From the NCBI GenBank assembly GCA_039090855.1, contig CM077022.1, forward strand, positions 76,036,971 to 76,100,970: a stretch of DNA of 64,000 bases. Direction: 5' to 3'. The stretch is from Macrothele yani (Eukaryota; Arthropoda; Arachnida; Araneae; Macrothelidae). Made by a program: the position numbers and the translations under genes. The notes beneath the pieces were generated by a model, which did not search any database, was not told the DNA's origin, and worked only from the letters and a program-made list of their open reading frames with translations. Within the stretch, counting starts at the first letter, position 1. Each line of letters opens with the position of its first letter. Positions 1 to 10,232 of this stretch are shown piece by piece.

Positions 1-467
1 TTTCATCTGCTCGGCGATCATATGCATCAGTGGTGGTTCCCAAGTCTACAGTTTCCATTCAAATTGACAGTCAGATCCCCCCATAAATGTCCTTACAAGC
101 TGGATGATATCATTGCAGCTGGGCTGGAGGCACTCCAGTCTCTAGATAGGGGTCTGAAAGCGGCACCCACCACTTCGCCGAAGCATACTCACCCCACCAC
201 CAGCAAGGGAACTCAGGCCATTTCTTCTTCCTAGAACACCAAAGCCAAGGAGAAGAAGAGCGTTTCTTCTCCAAAATTTCAGCCACCTACTCAATGCCGA
301 GCGCATCCCGTGAAGACACTTGGGACAAAGCATACTCCCATCTTGGCCCCTGATCACACGCCCCCAAATCTGGGGGACCACTCGTCAAAGGATATGGACG
401 CTGACCTCATTTGAGCTGTCAGTATAGTTAATTTTATTTCCTTTTTCATCTCACTTTTAACCTGGAC

Positions 468-1031
468 TCGATCGTTCAGTGGAACTGCTGAGGTTTTTGG
501 ACGAGTTTTGACAACCTGAAAAGTCTGCTTTCGTTGTACTCTCCGGTGTGCCTTTGTCTACAGGAGACAAAACTTAAACCACCAGACCTGCTTTCAGTTC
601 GAGGCTACAGTGCATTTCAGACAGATAACGTGTCAGGAGATGTAGCCTGTGGGGGAGTCGCTATTCTTGTCCCTCACAGGGTTCCAGTCTCTTTCGTTGC
701 AGTATCCACAACTGTGCAGGCTGTGGATGTTCGTATTTCTGTGCCTGTGCCTCTTACTGTCTGAAGTATCTCTCTGCCGCCGGATGAGGATGTCAGCATC
801 TCTGTGCTGGAGAGCTTGGTTGATCAGCTGCCTTCACCTTTCCTTCTACTGGGTGACTTCAATGCCCATCATCCTTTGTGGGGTAGTGTCAGCATCAGTA
901 CGAGGGGCCGTCGAATCGAGTCTCTTTTGTCCTCAACCTCTTTGTGCCTTTTTAACACCGGTGCTGACACTTACTTGCACGAGCCCACAAGATCTTTCAG
1001 TGCGATCAATCTGAGCTTGGGATCACCATAA
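468..1031 (+). pseudogene. LINE ORF2 endonuclease domain, broken
   Basis: Translated pieces show the start of a LINE endonuclease: a QWNC-like motif near 474, then LCLQETKL near 555, a GGVAILV block near 650, and GDFNAHHPLWGS near 855. These are the Mg-binding Glu (QET) and the GDFNAHH catalytic block of the exonuclease-endonuclease-phosphatase fold that nicks target DNA. The frame switches between these blocks and the domain ends prematurely, so no active protein is possible. It belongs to the LINE that starts at the window edge and leads into the reverse transcriptase downstream. Confidence 0.8.
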
Positions 1032-1512
1032 ATTATTGCTGATTGGTCGCAGACGGTGTGTAACAACCTCCACGGGTGCGACCATTTTCCAATTGTGCTC
1101 TTGCATTCTGTAAGTTTGCCATCTTCTGCCGCCCGCCCTCCTCGATGGAGGATGGATCGTGCCAGATGGGGAGGTCTTCACACCATCTGCAGTGATAGCT
1201 TCTACCATGGTGACCCAAGAGTCAATTGACGCAGCTGTTCTCGATGTCACGAATTGCATTATTCAGGCGGCTGATCTTTCTATACCAAAAACATTTACGG
1301 CGCGCCGGAGAAGTCCAAAGCCTTGGTGGACCCCTGAATGCACAGTGTCTAGGAGAGCTCAACATAAGGCTTGGTCTACGTTTCGGCATTATCCAACCGA
1401 TGCCAATCTCGTTGCATTTAAATGAGCAAAATCCTATGCCCGGTTGGTGCGTCGACGTAGCATGTAGGAGTCTTGGATTCAGAATGTTTCGTCTCTCACT
1501 TCACGTGCCAGT

Positions 1513-2990
1513 TTGAAAAGTCTGTGGGACAAGATTCGTAAGATCCGGGGTAACTACAGCTCATACCAGATTTCCATTCTTGAGAGTAACTGCTGCACAT
1601 ATGCTGAAGTCGGGGAGATTGCGGATTGTTTGGGGAAGGCGTTTGCCTCCGTGTCGAGTGATCTGGTTTATCCTTCCTCCTTTCAGAAGATTAAATCCAC
1701 TGCTGAACGCCAGAGGATCTCCTTTGGGCCTTTTCATAACACCGACTATAACTCCCCCTTCAGCATGGTTGAACTACAGGTGGCTCTGCATCGGTCCGGC
1801 GCTACATCTGTCTGTCCCGATGGCATCCGCTATGACATGTTCCGTCATCCTTCGCAGTCGTCTCTCGAGAATCTTTTAGTCCTGTACAATCACATTTGGT
1901 TGGAGCACAGTTTCCCGGAATCTTGGCAAAAAGCTTTCGTTCTGCCTTTTCCCAAGCCTGGAGAGGATCCTAAGTCTCCCTCTAGTTATTGTCCAATTGC
2001 TCTCACTAGCTATCTGTGTAAAGTTCTCGAGCGGATGGTTAATTCCCGCTTATTTCATTTTTTAGAACAAAGTCGCTTACTCCTGCACCTTGAGACATCT
2101 GTGCGTGAGGCGTTCGTGCGTAGGCAGCACCTTGGTTTCTGTTTTCTTTGATATTGAGAAAGCCTATGATCGAACAAGGCGGCACAGTATTATCCGTGAC
2201 CTCCACGCATGGGGGTTGTGAGGAAATCTTCCGACATTCATTGTAAATTTTCTTCGCAATCAGGTGTTCCAGGTACGATGCTCTCGGCACCTTTCCATCA
2301 AGAACAAGGTGTATTTTATCTGTCACATTGTTCATCCTCCGCATTGTCTTCTCACAAATCTTCCTCCTGCGGTTTCGGCTACTGTTTATGTTGATGACTT
2401 GCACATATTCTGCTTGTCATCAAGCATGAATTTTATTGAAAGGCAGTTGCAGTCTGCGATTAATTAGATCTTTAAAGCGGCGAATAGCAATGGTTTCGTT
2501 CTTCCTCCCAACAAGACAGCGTGTGTCCATTTCTGCTTGAGGCGTGGCCTCCATCCAGACCCAGAGCTTCATTTAGAACGAACAGCCATACCAATTTTGC
2601 CAGAGACCAAGTTCCTTGGACTGACCATCGACAGTGCCTTTACGTTCCTTGCGCACGTTCGGTGGCTCAAGATTTCCTGTCTGAAGGCTCTGTCCATTCT
2701 TAAGCTCCTTTCCAGAGTCTTGTGGGGTGCAGACAGGATGTCTTTGTTTCACATTTACCATTCACTTATGCGGTCGAAACTGGATTATGGTTGTATCGTG
2801 TATGGCTCTGCACGTCGTTCTGTTCTACGGCTTTTGGATACTGTTCACCATCAAGTCCTGCATCTTTGTACAGGAGCATTTCGAACATCTCAGATTCCCA
2901 GCCTTTATGCTGATGCGAACAAACCATCGTTTGAATTATGCTGTTTGTTCAATTCTACTTGAAACTTCGATCTCTTCCAGACCATCCTTT
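1513..2990 (+). pseudogene. LINE ORF2 reverse transcriptase, broken
   Basis: A 212-codon open stretch (1513-2151) starts at LKSLWDKIRKIRG and carries typical RT fingers motifs, including SGATSVCPDGIRYDMF, ESWQKAFVLPFPKPGEDP and SSYCPIALTSYLCKVLERM. After frameshifts the palm motif C appears as VYVDDLHIF near 2386-2412, where the two Asp residues would bind metal. The thumb continues in 2537-2962 (FLGLTIDSAFTF, SKLDYGCIVYGSA). At least two frame changes and several stops separate these blocks, so this is a fossil. Confidence 0.82.
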
Positions 2991-3286
2991 GTATGATGCA
3001 GTTTTTCATCCCCAGCATGCTCGTTTATTTGAGAACCGACCCTCGTGCATTTCAATCTTTGGTCTTCGTATGGCGATCGTAGCTCGTTATGCAGGGCTTG
3101 TCTTGTCACTTGTTGAAGAGATCAGGGTCATTGGGGACCCGCCGTGGCAGCCTTTTGAAGTTGTCACTGATTTCAGTTTACTTCTTTTGATAAGTCCTCA
3201 ACCCCTGCTTCCGTGTACCAGCAGCTCTTCGCTGAGCACCATTCCCTTAATTCTGAATACATCCCATTTTCACTGATGGCTCCAAG

Positions 3287-4105
3287 ATGCATGGAGTCGT
3301 TGGATCCGTGGCTGTCTGTGTAGGTGACGTCTCTGTAGCACTAATCCCAGCTAAGGCCATGGTGTTTTCGGCGGAGATGCATGCTGTGTGTCTCGTCCTT
3401 CTCCATGTTCAGTCGAGTTCTCATCATCGTGCTATGGTCTATACTGATTCCTTAAGCGTCTTGCAGTCTTTGTCATCTGCTGATTGCTGTGACCATCCTT
3501 TTTTCTTGGATGTAAGACGGTTGCTTCGTCGTTTGCTTGAGGCCGGTTTTCAGGCTTACTTTTGCTGGATGGGCTGAAATCTAGATACTTTTTAAAAGTA
3601 TCTTAGATTTTAGTGTGCTGATGCGGCTGCTAGATCTGCTTCCTCTTTGGTCGTCACACCCTTGCCACTGTTTCACCGGGATTTCCGCTTTCCTGTTCAC
3701 AGTCACATCAAGCAAACGTGGCAGGGTCTGTGGGACCAACAGGTGGAAAATAAACTGTATTGTATTAAACCTATTCTTGGAATCTGGAAATTCTCATATT
3801 GTTGGAACTGTAGGAAGGAAGTTGTGCTTGCGTGTCTCTGTATTGGGCATTGTCGTTTCACTCACAGCTTTTTGCTGTGTGGCGACACTGTGCCGATGTG
3901 TGAGACGTGCAATTGCTGACTCACTGTCACTCATCTTATGTGTAGTTGTTTTTGTGATGTGCGTTTTCACATCTTTCATTCTTATTTGTTGACAGAGGAC
4001 GCCGCTACGCTGGAGCAGCTCCTAGATGACCACTGCGATACTGTCGCTGTCTTTTCATTTTTAAAACAAATCGACTTTTTTAAAAAAGTATCTAGATTTT
4101 AGCCC
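3287..4105 (+). pseudogene. LINE RNase H domain and ORF2 C-terminus, broken
   Basis: Open codons 3287-3577 read as the core of an RNase H fold: the AEMHAVCLVLLHVQ block holds the conserved Glu and YTDSLSVLQSL the conserved Asp. The last block (ADAAARSAS, near 3620) resumes only after a 35-40 bp palindromic interruption. The C-terminal tail (LLDDHCDTVAVFSFLKQIDF) ends near 4100. RNase H would remove the RNA template during target-primed reverse transcription. The domain is disrupted here. Confidence 0.75.
3576..3615. repeat. Short near-perfect palindrome inside the RNase H region
   Basis: AAATCTAGATACTTTT is followed directly by its near-inverse AAAAGTATCTTAGATTT, interrupting the RNase H frame just before ADAAARSAS. 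One half closely resembles the LINE's own ORF2 end near 4075-4101 (AAAAAAGTATCTAGATTTT). It may therefore be an inverted fold-back of the element's own 3' sequence. Confidence 0.6.
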
Positions 4106-4253
4106 TTCCATAATTCTCATTTTTCACTTTTACTGAATCAGCCAGATTTTAATCACTATACCATGTTTTTAATGCCGTTTGTTTGATTGTCTTGTGTTTG
4201 GTGCTCTTTGGCCACACATGGCCCTTGTGCCATAAAAATTCAACAACCAACCA

Positions 4254-5075
4254 ACTACATTCTTGAAAAATTAGCCTACTACACTTTTTCTGAAAAGTAG
4301 CCAGCTACACTACTTTTTGGAGGGTGGGGGGCATTCTTTGGCAAAATGTGGCACTTGTGCCATAAAAATGAATCAACCTTTTCTTTTTTTTTTTTGAAAA
4401 GTAGTTACTTTTTAACTACTTTTTCTACATTTAGTCTTAAATTTGCAAATTCTGAAGTTGATCTTTTTATGTACATCCTTACATATTGCATTCACATATA
4501 AATACTGAAGAAAATCACACAAGTAATTTACCTAAGTATTTACCTCAGCTCTGATCATCACATGTAACACATTTAATCACATTCAGTGGCTTATATTCCA
4601 GGCTAGCTGTCCAATGCCCAGGGAGTTAAAAATAAAAACATTATCAACAAGTATCTGCAAATTCATTTTCTTTGCCAAGAGAATTGAATCTTTCTATATA
4701 AAAAAATCTCTAGCTCGATCATCTTGTACGCACTGTCATCTTTTCTTTGGGTGACTGAGAAGACTTTCCTGTAAAGAGCATAAAGTAAGAAACATATTTT
4801 AAGTTTTACAGTTCGGCTAACTTTGACAATGCAAGTAAAGTCAGGTGTGTGATTGTAGGCAGGGTGCACTACCTCTCTCTCCTTCTCTGTTCCAGCCGAT
4901 AATGTTCCAGGAAATCCAGAAATGTCACGTGATTGATTTGAAGATTTTTTTAAAGTAGCATGATTTGTAGTGTAATTTTCCACTACAAGCTACACACTAC
5001 ACTATTTTGTAGTGTGCTACTGCTACAATTACATTTTTCTATTTGTAGCGATGCTACTTGCCGTTCGATATGTAA
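4254..5075. mobile_element. Candidate non-autonomous DNA element with GTAG/CTAC-rich ends
   Basis: Both ends of this stretch are crowded with short CTAC/GTAG motifs. Left: CCTACTACAC, AAAGTAGCCAGCTACACTAC, AAAGTAGTTACTTTTTAACT. Right: AAAGTAGCATG, TTGTAGTGTAA, CTACAAGCTACACACTACAC, GTGCTACTGCTAC. The right arrays are roughly inverse to the left, as in hAT-type elements with subterminal transposase sites. A small second LINE tail (TTGTGCCATAAAAATGAATC, near 4355) lies within the left array. No coding frame is seen inside, and exact ends and target duplications could not be fixed. Confidence 0.4.
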
Positions 5076-5209
5076 TGTGCTACTTCTAATCACTGAGTGT
5101 TCTGTATTAAATTGACCACAAGTGCTATACCTATTAGAATAACCACTTTTCTTAAACTGTTGATGAAATAGATTCAAGTATAATTTAATACACTTGTGGG
5201 TTCCACTGC

Positions 5210-5211
<2 letters not shown>

Positions 5212-5303
<92 letters not shown>
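5212..5303. repeat. (TG)n microsatellite
   Basis: Uninterrupted TG dinucleotide repeat of about 46 units. The long Cys-Val or Thr-His open frames here are artefacts of this repeat. Confidence 0.98.
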
Positions 5304-5304
<1 letters not shown>

Positions 5305-5329
5305 ACTAACCTGTGTGTTAGTACAACAT

Positions 5330-5940
5330 TCAGACATGAGTTTGGTGTATACCAGTTAAGAATAAAAATTATCTATCTCTTTCTGTCCATTGCAAGGTTT
5401 TCTTCCTCTGATATATTACTTCCTCAATTACTAATGGGTAATTTTACACTATCGGTCTCTTTTGTTCTGTGTCTTCCTCTTGATGTGCGGCATGGTATCA
5501 TAGAATATAGCAGCTGTTTTTTGGGTAGACTCTCATCCCCCATTTGACACACACATCTGTACCATATCAGTGTGTTAACATTAACTTTTTCCTGAATTGA
5601 AGTAAAACCCACCTCTTTTCTGATGTCTGCATTACTATTTATATTTTGCCACAGAATCCATTCCCCCCAGGTATTTTTCTTGCCACTCTCGTCTCTGTAG
5701 ATTCTAACTGCGTACAGGGAGGACCTCCTTAACTGTGCACCCAGATCTCGCTGCCATAAATGGGTAGGTCCAAATACTGCATTGTTATAAAATGTGTTGA
5801 GTTCTTTGCCTAACTCTTGCTTGGTAAAAACATTCTTATGCGTCTCATAAGACTTACCCTGCTTTGCAGTTCTACTGTCTAGTTTCTTATTAAGCTTTCC
5901 AGTTTCACCAGTAATCATAACTAAATAATTAAAATCTGTT
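5330..5940 (-). pseudogene. LINE ORF2 C-terminal fragment
   Basis: The minus-strand frame 5424-5918 ends in a segment resembling the post-RT region of arthropod-type LINE polyproteins: DIRKEVGFTSIQEKVNVN, then YRCVCQMGDESLPKKQLLYS and RTSRGRHRTKE, matching the usual 'RxxxGHVxRMxxxRxPK...GRPRKRW' layout. No RT palm motif is present. A weakly similar sequence, on the opposite strand, lies near 13740-13840. Clade not assigned. Confidence 0.5.
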
Positions 5941-6153
5941 TCGTGGCTCTTCTTCTGTACTGCAAAATTAATAATGTTTGAAGTTCAATTAAGAATTATT
6001 AGTTTAGACTTATTTTTTTATGCATAATGCTTAATTTGTTTACATTTGTTGGAATTAGCATTGTCATCAACAAACAGCAATCTGCACACATGCATATTAC
6101 CAAGACATAAACCAGTATATTATCCATTTTGGCATCATGCATCCATTAATATA

Positions 6154-7694
6154 CACTGCCGGACAATTGCTAAGGACGGATGACAATAGCAACGATAGCA
6201 ACCATAAAATGGAAGGCAGAAAAATGTGGAAATTAGCATAAGTGCGGGATACAGTAAGACGTGTTGTGCGTATGCAAATTTTGGATTGCCGAATTTGTTC
6301 GTGACGTCATAGCGCTGATAAGAGATATAAAGGATTTGACGCGTATTGACCGTTGTTGTTCAAACGCAAAGTTGAAAGGGAAAGAATCAATTGACGAACT
6401 TGCAATTTTCAGTATGTCTTCCCGACATCACCTAGATAATTTTATGCGTGGCCGTATTATTGGCAAGATTGAAGAAGGGCGAAAAATAACAGATGTTGCC
6501 AGGGAGTTCATCGTCAGCCACAGTGTTGTTTCAAGGTTTTGGAAATCATTTCAAACAAATGGAGAGTGTAGCAAACGTCACAGGGGAGGTCGTGTTCGCA
6601 GTACGACACCTGCAGAAGATCAGTACATAGTGCTATCAACAAAAAAACACCGGCGCAGCACAGCTAGTGAGGTAGCAAATCAGTTTATGGCTGCTACTGG
6701 CAAGCGGATCTCCCGAAAAACTGTCTCCAGACGTTTGCATGAAGGAGGACTATACGCCCGCCGTCCTGTTGTGTGCATTCCATTGCCCAGACGTCACCAT
6801 ACCGCCCGTTTGCAATGGTGCCATCAACATCGCAATTGGACTGATAATGACTGGTCTGCTGCCCTCTTCTCAGATGAGAGTAGATACAGTCTATCGTCTG
6901 ATTGTCGACGACAACTGATCTGGCGTGATAGTGGTACTGCATATTGTCCAGCAAACATACAGGAAAGGGACCGATATCCTACATGTAGTGTCATGGTATG
7001 GGCTGGCATCATGATCAATGGCCGTACGTCCCTCTATGTGCTTCCAACTGGGACTATGACTGGCCAACGATACATTAATGATGTTCTGCTACCTCATGTT
7101 CGCATGTTCCGTGGTGCTGTCGGTGATAGATTCATTTTCATGGACGACAACGCAACATGTCATCGAACAGTCGCTGTCCAGGAGTGTCTTGAGAGCGAGG
7201 ATATTCAACGCCTCGTATGGCCAGCACGTTCTCCAGATCTGAATCCTATTGAAAATGTGTGGGATGCTTTGGGGAGGAGTCTTGCTGGTCGCCAATGCCC
7301 TCCAATAAACAAGGACACCCTCATCCATGCACTGACAGAGGAATGGGATAAATTACCCCAACAGCTGCTTGATGATGTTGTGCAAAGCATGACACGACGT
7401 GTGGAATCTTGCATCGCCCTCCATGGTGGCCATATCCCGTATTGACATCTTACGCCGGAACGCCTGCGGACGGTAATTGCATTTTTTTCACTTTTATGTA
7501 TTCTGCACAAAATGGCCTGTTTGTCCCTTGAACACGTTCCAAAGCCTTCTGGATTTCAGAGCACAATAAATTGTCTTTCTTGTAATGTCCTGGCATTCTG
7601 ACATTATTTTATTTCACTTGGCATCCAACCACACTTACTTTTTTATGCGCTATATAGCCGTTTATGATCCGTCCTTAGCAATTGCCCAGCAGTG
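6154..7694 (+). mobile_element. Complete Tc1-like DNA transposon, apparently intact
   Basis: A 1541-bp element flanked by TA on both sides, the standard Tc1/mariner target. Terminal inverted repeats of about 28 bp begin CACTGCCGGACAATTGCTAA at the left and read CACTGCTGGGCAATTGCTAA on the complement of the right end. It contains one uninterrupted transposase gene. It lies inside an older RTE-type LINE fragment, so it arrived later. A near-identical inverted copy lies at 8351-9890. Confidence 0.95.
6414..7445 (+). CDS. Tc1-family transposase, DD34E, apparently full length
   Basis: A 343-residue cut-and-paste transposase. I start it at the ATG giving MSSRHHLDNF because that gives the normal Tc1 length; the frame is open further upstream, to 6261. 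The N-terminal half is a paired helix-turn-helix DNA-binding region (KITDVAREF and VVSRFWKSF, then KRISRKTVSRRL). The catalytic triad is complete: Asp154 in ALFSDESRY, Asp245 in FIFMDDNATCH and Glu280 in SPDLNPIENVW, with exactly 34 residues between the second Asp and the Glu. The GRPR-like region between the two helix-turn-helix domains reads RHRGGRVRST. It acts in the nucleus on the element's own terminal repeats. With both ends and all catalytic residues present, this copy could be active or only recently silent. Confidence 0.93.
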   Translation: MSSRHHLDNFMRGRIIGKIEEGRKITDVAREFIVSHSVVSRFWKSFQTNGECSKRHRGGRVRSTTPAEDQYIVLSTKKHRRSTASEVANQFMAATGKRISRKTVSRRLHEGGLYARRPVVCIPLPRRHHTARLQWCHQHRNWTDNDWSAALFSDESRYSLSSDCRRQLIWRDSGTAYCPANIQERDRYPTCSVMVWAGIMINGRTSLYVLPTGTMTGQRYINDVLLPHVRMFRGAVGDRFIFMDDNATCHRTVAVQECLESEDIQRLVWPARSPDLNPIENVWDALGRSLAGRQCPPINKDTLIHALTEEWDKLPQQLLDDVVQSMTRRVESCIALHGGHIPY

Positions 7695-8350
7695 TATTAA
7701 ACAGCCATGGTGATATTACCCTACTTTGTCTGACTCATGCACCGATAGAAAACCATTTTGATACAACACCATTCACTTGTACACATGCTATACTGCCAGC
7801 GTACATGGCTTTCACACCATATTTATTAGTACCAGTAACACCATATGTATTCAGTACCTTCCACAGAAGTATCCTATTTACGCTGTCATAAGCTTTCTCT
7901 AAATCTATGAAGGCAGCAAACGCTTTCTTGCTAACAGACAAATACTTTTCGAACACCAAACGTAATGCAAAAAGTTGGTTAGTTCAACTCTTATGAGGCA
8001 TAAAACCACTGTGTACTCCGCACACTTTATCTGATGTAAGACGTCATACCTTATCAATAATGACCTTTCCAAACACTTTCCCTGGCACACTCAGCAAGTC
8101 GACCGACCCCATGATAGTTCTTGCATTCAGTCTGATCATTTCCCCCTTATACAAGGGAACAGTTTTTTTTTTCCCCCTTCAATCCTGAGGGACTATTCCT
8201 GATTCCCAGTAACAAAAATGGCCCCACAAGATCATTCCTGGTGCTAGGAATTAAGTCATCAAGCAAGTCCAAATATCCTTTTCTTCCTTTTCAAAATGCC
8301 AAAATTTAGAAATAACACCAAAAAAAAAATAAAAAATTCTGTAGTAAATA

Positions 8351-9890
8351 CACTGCTGGACAATTGCTAAGGACGGATCACAAACGGCTATATAGCGCAT
8401 AAAAAAGTAAGTGTGGTTGGATGCCAAGTGAAATAAAATAATGTCAGAATGCAAGGACATTACAAGAAAGACAATTTATTGTGCTCTGAAATCCAGAAGG
8501 CTTTGGAACGTGTTCAAGGGACAAACAGGCCATTTTCTGCAGAATACGTAAACGTGAAAAAATGCAATTACCGTCCGCAGGCGTTCCGGCGTAAGATGTC
8601 AATACGGGACATGGCCACCATGGAGGGCGATGCAAGATTCCACACGTCGTGTCATGCTTTGCACAACATTATCAAGCAGCTGTTGGGGTAATTTATCCCA
8701 TTCCTCTGTCAGTGCACGGATGAGGGTGTCCTTGTTTATTGGAGGGCATTGGCGACCAGCAAGACTCCTCCCCAAAGCATCCCACACATTTTCAATGGGA
8801 TTCAGATCTGGAGAACGTGCTGGCCATACGAGGCGTTAAATATCCTCGCTCTCTAGACACTCCTGGACAGCGACTGTTCGATGACATATTGCGTTGTCGT
8901 CCATGAAAATGAATCTATCACCGACAGCACCACGGAACATGCGAACATGAGGTAGCAGAACATCATTAATGTATCGTTGGCCAGTCATAGTCCCAGTTGG
9001 AAGCACATAGAGGGACGTACGACCATTGATCATGATGCCAGCCCATACCATGACACTACATGTCGGATATCGGTCCCTTCCCTGTATGTTTGCTGGACAA
9101 TATGCAGTACCACTATCACGCCAGATCAGTTGTCGTCGACAATCAGACGATAGACTGTATCTACTCTCATCTGAGAAGAGGAGAGCAGATCAGTCGTTAT
9201 CAGTCCAATTGCGATGTTGATGGTACCATTGCAAACGGGCGGTATGGTGACGTCTGGACAATGGGATGCACACAACAGGACGGCGGGCGTATAGTCCTCC
9301 TTCATGCAAACGTCTGGCGACAGTTTTTCGGGAGATCCGCTTGCCAGTAGCAGCCATAAACTGATTTGCTACCTAACCAACTGTGCTGCGCCGGTGTCTT
9401 TTTGTTGATAGCACTATGTACCGATCTTCTGCATGTGTCGTACTGCGAACACGACCTCCCCCGTGACGTTTGCTACACTCTCCATTTGTTTGAAATTATT
9501 TCCAAAGCCTTGAAACAACACTGTGGCTGACGTCGAACTCCCTGGCAACATCTGTTATTTTTCGCCCTTCTTCAATCTTGCCAATAATACGGCCAGGCGT
9601 AAAATCATCTAGGTGATGTCGGGAAGACATACTGAAAATTGCAAGTTCGTCAATTGATTCTTTCCCTTTCAACTTTGCGTTTGAACAACAACGGTCAATA
9701 CGCGTCAAATCCTTTATATCTCTTATCAGCGCTATGACGTCACGAACAAGTTCGGCAATACAGAATTTGCATACGCACAACACGTCTTACTGTATCCCGC
9801 ACTTATGCTAATTACCACATTTTCCTGCCTTCCATTTTATGGTTGCTATCGTTGCTATTGTCATCCGTCCATAGCAATTGTCCGGCAGTG
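8351..9890 (-). mobile_element. Second Tc1-like copy, inverted, inactivated
   Basis: A 1540-bp element of the same family as 6154-7694 in the opposite orientation, with matching terminal repeats and TA on both sides (8349-8350 and 9891-9892). The spacer to the first copy is only about 650 bp, so the two together form a very large inverted repeat. Its transposase is broken by stop codons without frame changes. Confidence 0.94.
8599..9630 (-). pseudogene. Tc1 transposase killed by nonsense changes
   Basis: Same reading frame and length as the intact transposase at 6414-7445. At least four in-frame stops can be read by comparison: Ser to TAA after FWK (near 9503), Glu to TAG in the SASE segment (near 9375), Trp to TGA in DNDWSA (near 9192) and Gln to TAA in SEDIQ (near 8837). 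There is no net frameshift, since the three open segments share one phase. The second and third catalytic motifs (FMDDNAICH, and ENVWD with Asn-Val-Met-Trp context) remain recognisable. This pattern of substitutions without indels suggests fairly recent loss. Confidence 0.9.
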
Positions 9891-9892
9891 TA

Positions 9893-10230
9893 TTTAAAAT
9901 AATATTAGCTAAACATGAAAATTTTCAGATTTTGAGATCAGAGCACTGGATCTGTTGAAAAACACATCAGAGAATGTCTGAACTATTAAACATCTGAAAA
10001 CAACTACAGTTGAAAAGAACATAAACATTTCTCAAAACTGATACAAGTTATTACTTAAGTACATCTCAAAGTAAAATTGAGAATTAACACATGGTTGGAA
10101 GTCAAAAGCATGTCAACAAGCATTTAACATGTTAGGACTTGACCAGTGATGAGAAGAGACAAGACTTGTCAGTGAAAAGCTTCTTTCTAAGCACAGTGTT
10201 TTGTTCAGGAAGACTATATATATATTTATA
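9893..10230. other. No gene seen
   Basis: AT-rich sequence between two transposons, with no recognisable coding, RNA or repeat feature except a short TATATA run at 10215-10230. Confidence 0.6.
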
Positions 10231-10232
10231 TA

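Larger units (their letters stand above)
1..4253 (+). mobile_element. Degraded non-LTR retrotransposon (LINE) with EN, RT and RNase H
   Basis: A LINE running left to right and cut by the window edge. Its order is the tail of a probable ORF1 (to about 234), then an ORF2 with an apurinic-type endonuclease, reverse transcriptase and RNase H. It ends in a short A/C-rich tail (GCCATAAAAATTCAACAACC, near 4230). The reading frame shifts many times and carries stops, so the copy is dead. An RNase H domain 3' of the RT is typical of the I/R1/LOA-type groups; I do not assign a clade. No target-site duplication can be checked because the 5' end is outside the window. Confidence 0.85.
6055..8262 (-). mobile_element. 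RTE-type LINE fragment (family 1, copy 1) split by a Tc1 element
   Basis: Sequence on both sides of the Tc1 insertion matches the family-1 LINE seen more fully at 39344-43545. For example, CAGCAATCTGCACACATGCA lies on the left, and the antisense of AFIDLEKAYDSVNR (RT palm motif A) near 7870-7920 on the right. The copy is 5'- and 3'-truncated and frameshifted. The two halves (6055-6153 and 7695-8262) abut correctly once the Tc1 element is removed. Confidence 0.8.

Noticed and set aside
142..381. Minus-strand 79-codon frame
   Set aside because: Shadow of the LINE ORF1 end on the opposite strand.
4983..5547. Long Thr-His and Cys-Val open frames across the (TG)n tract
   Set aside because: Artefact of a dinucleotide repeat; no protein family.
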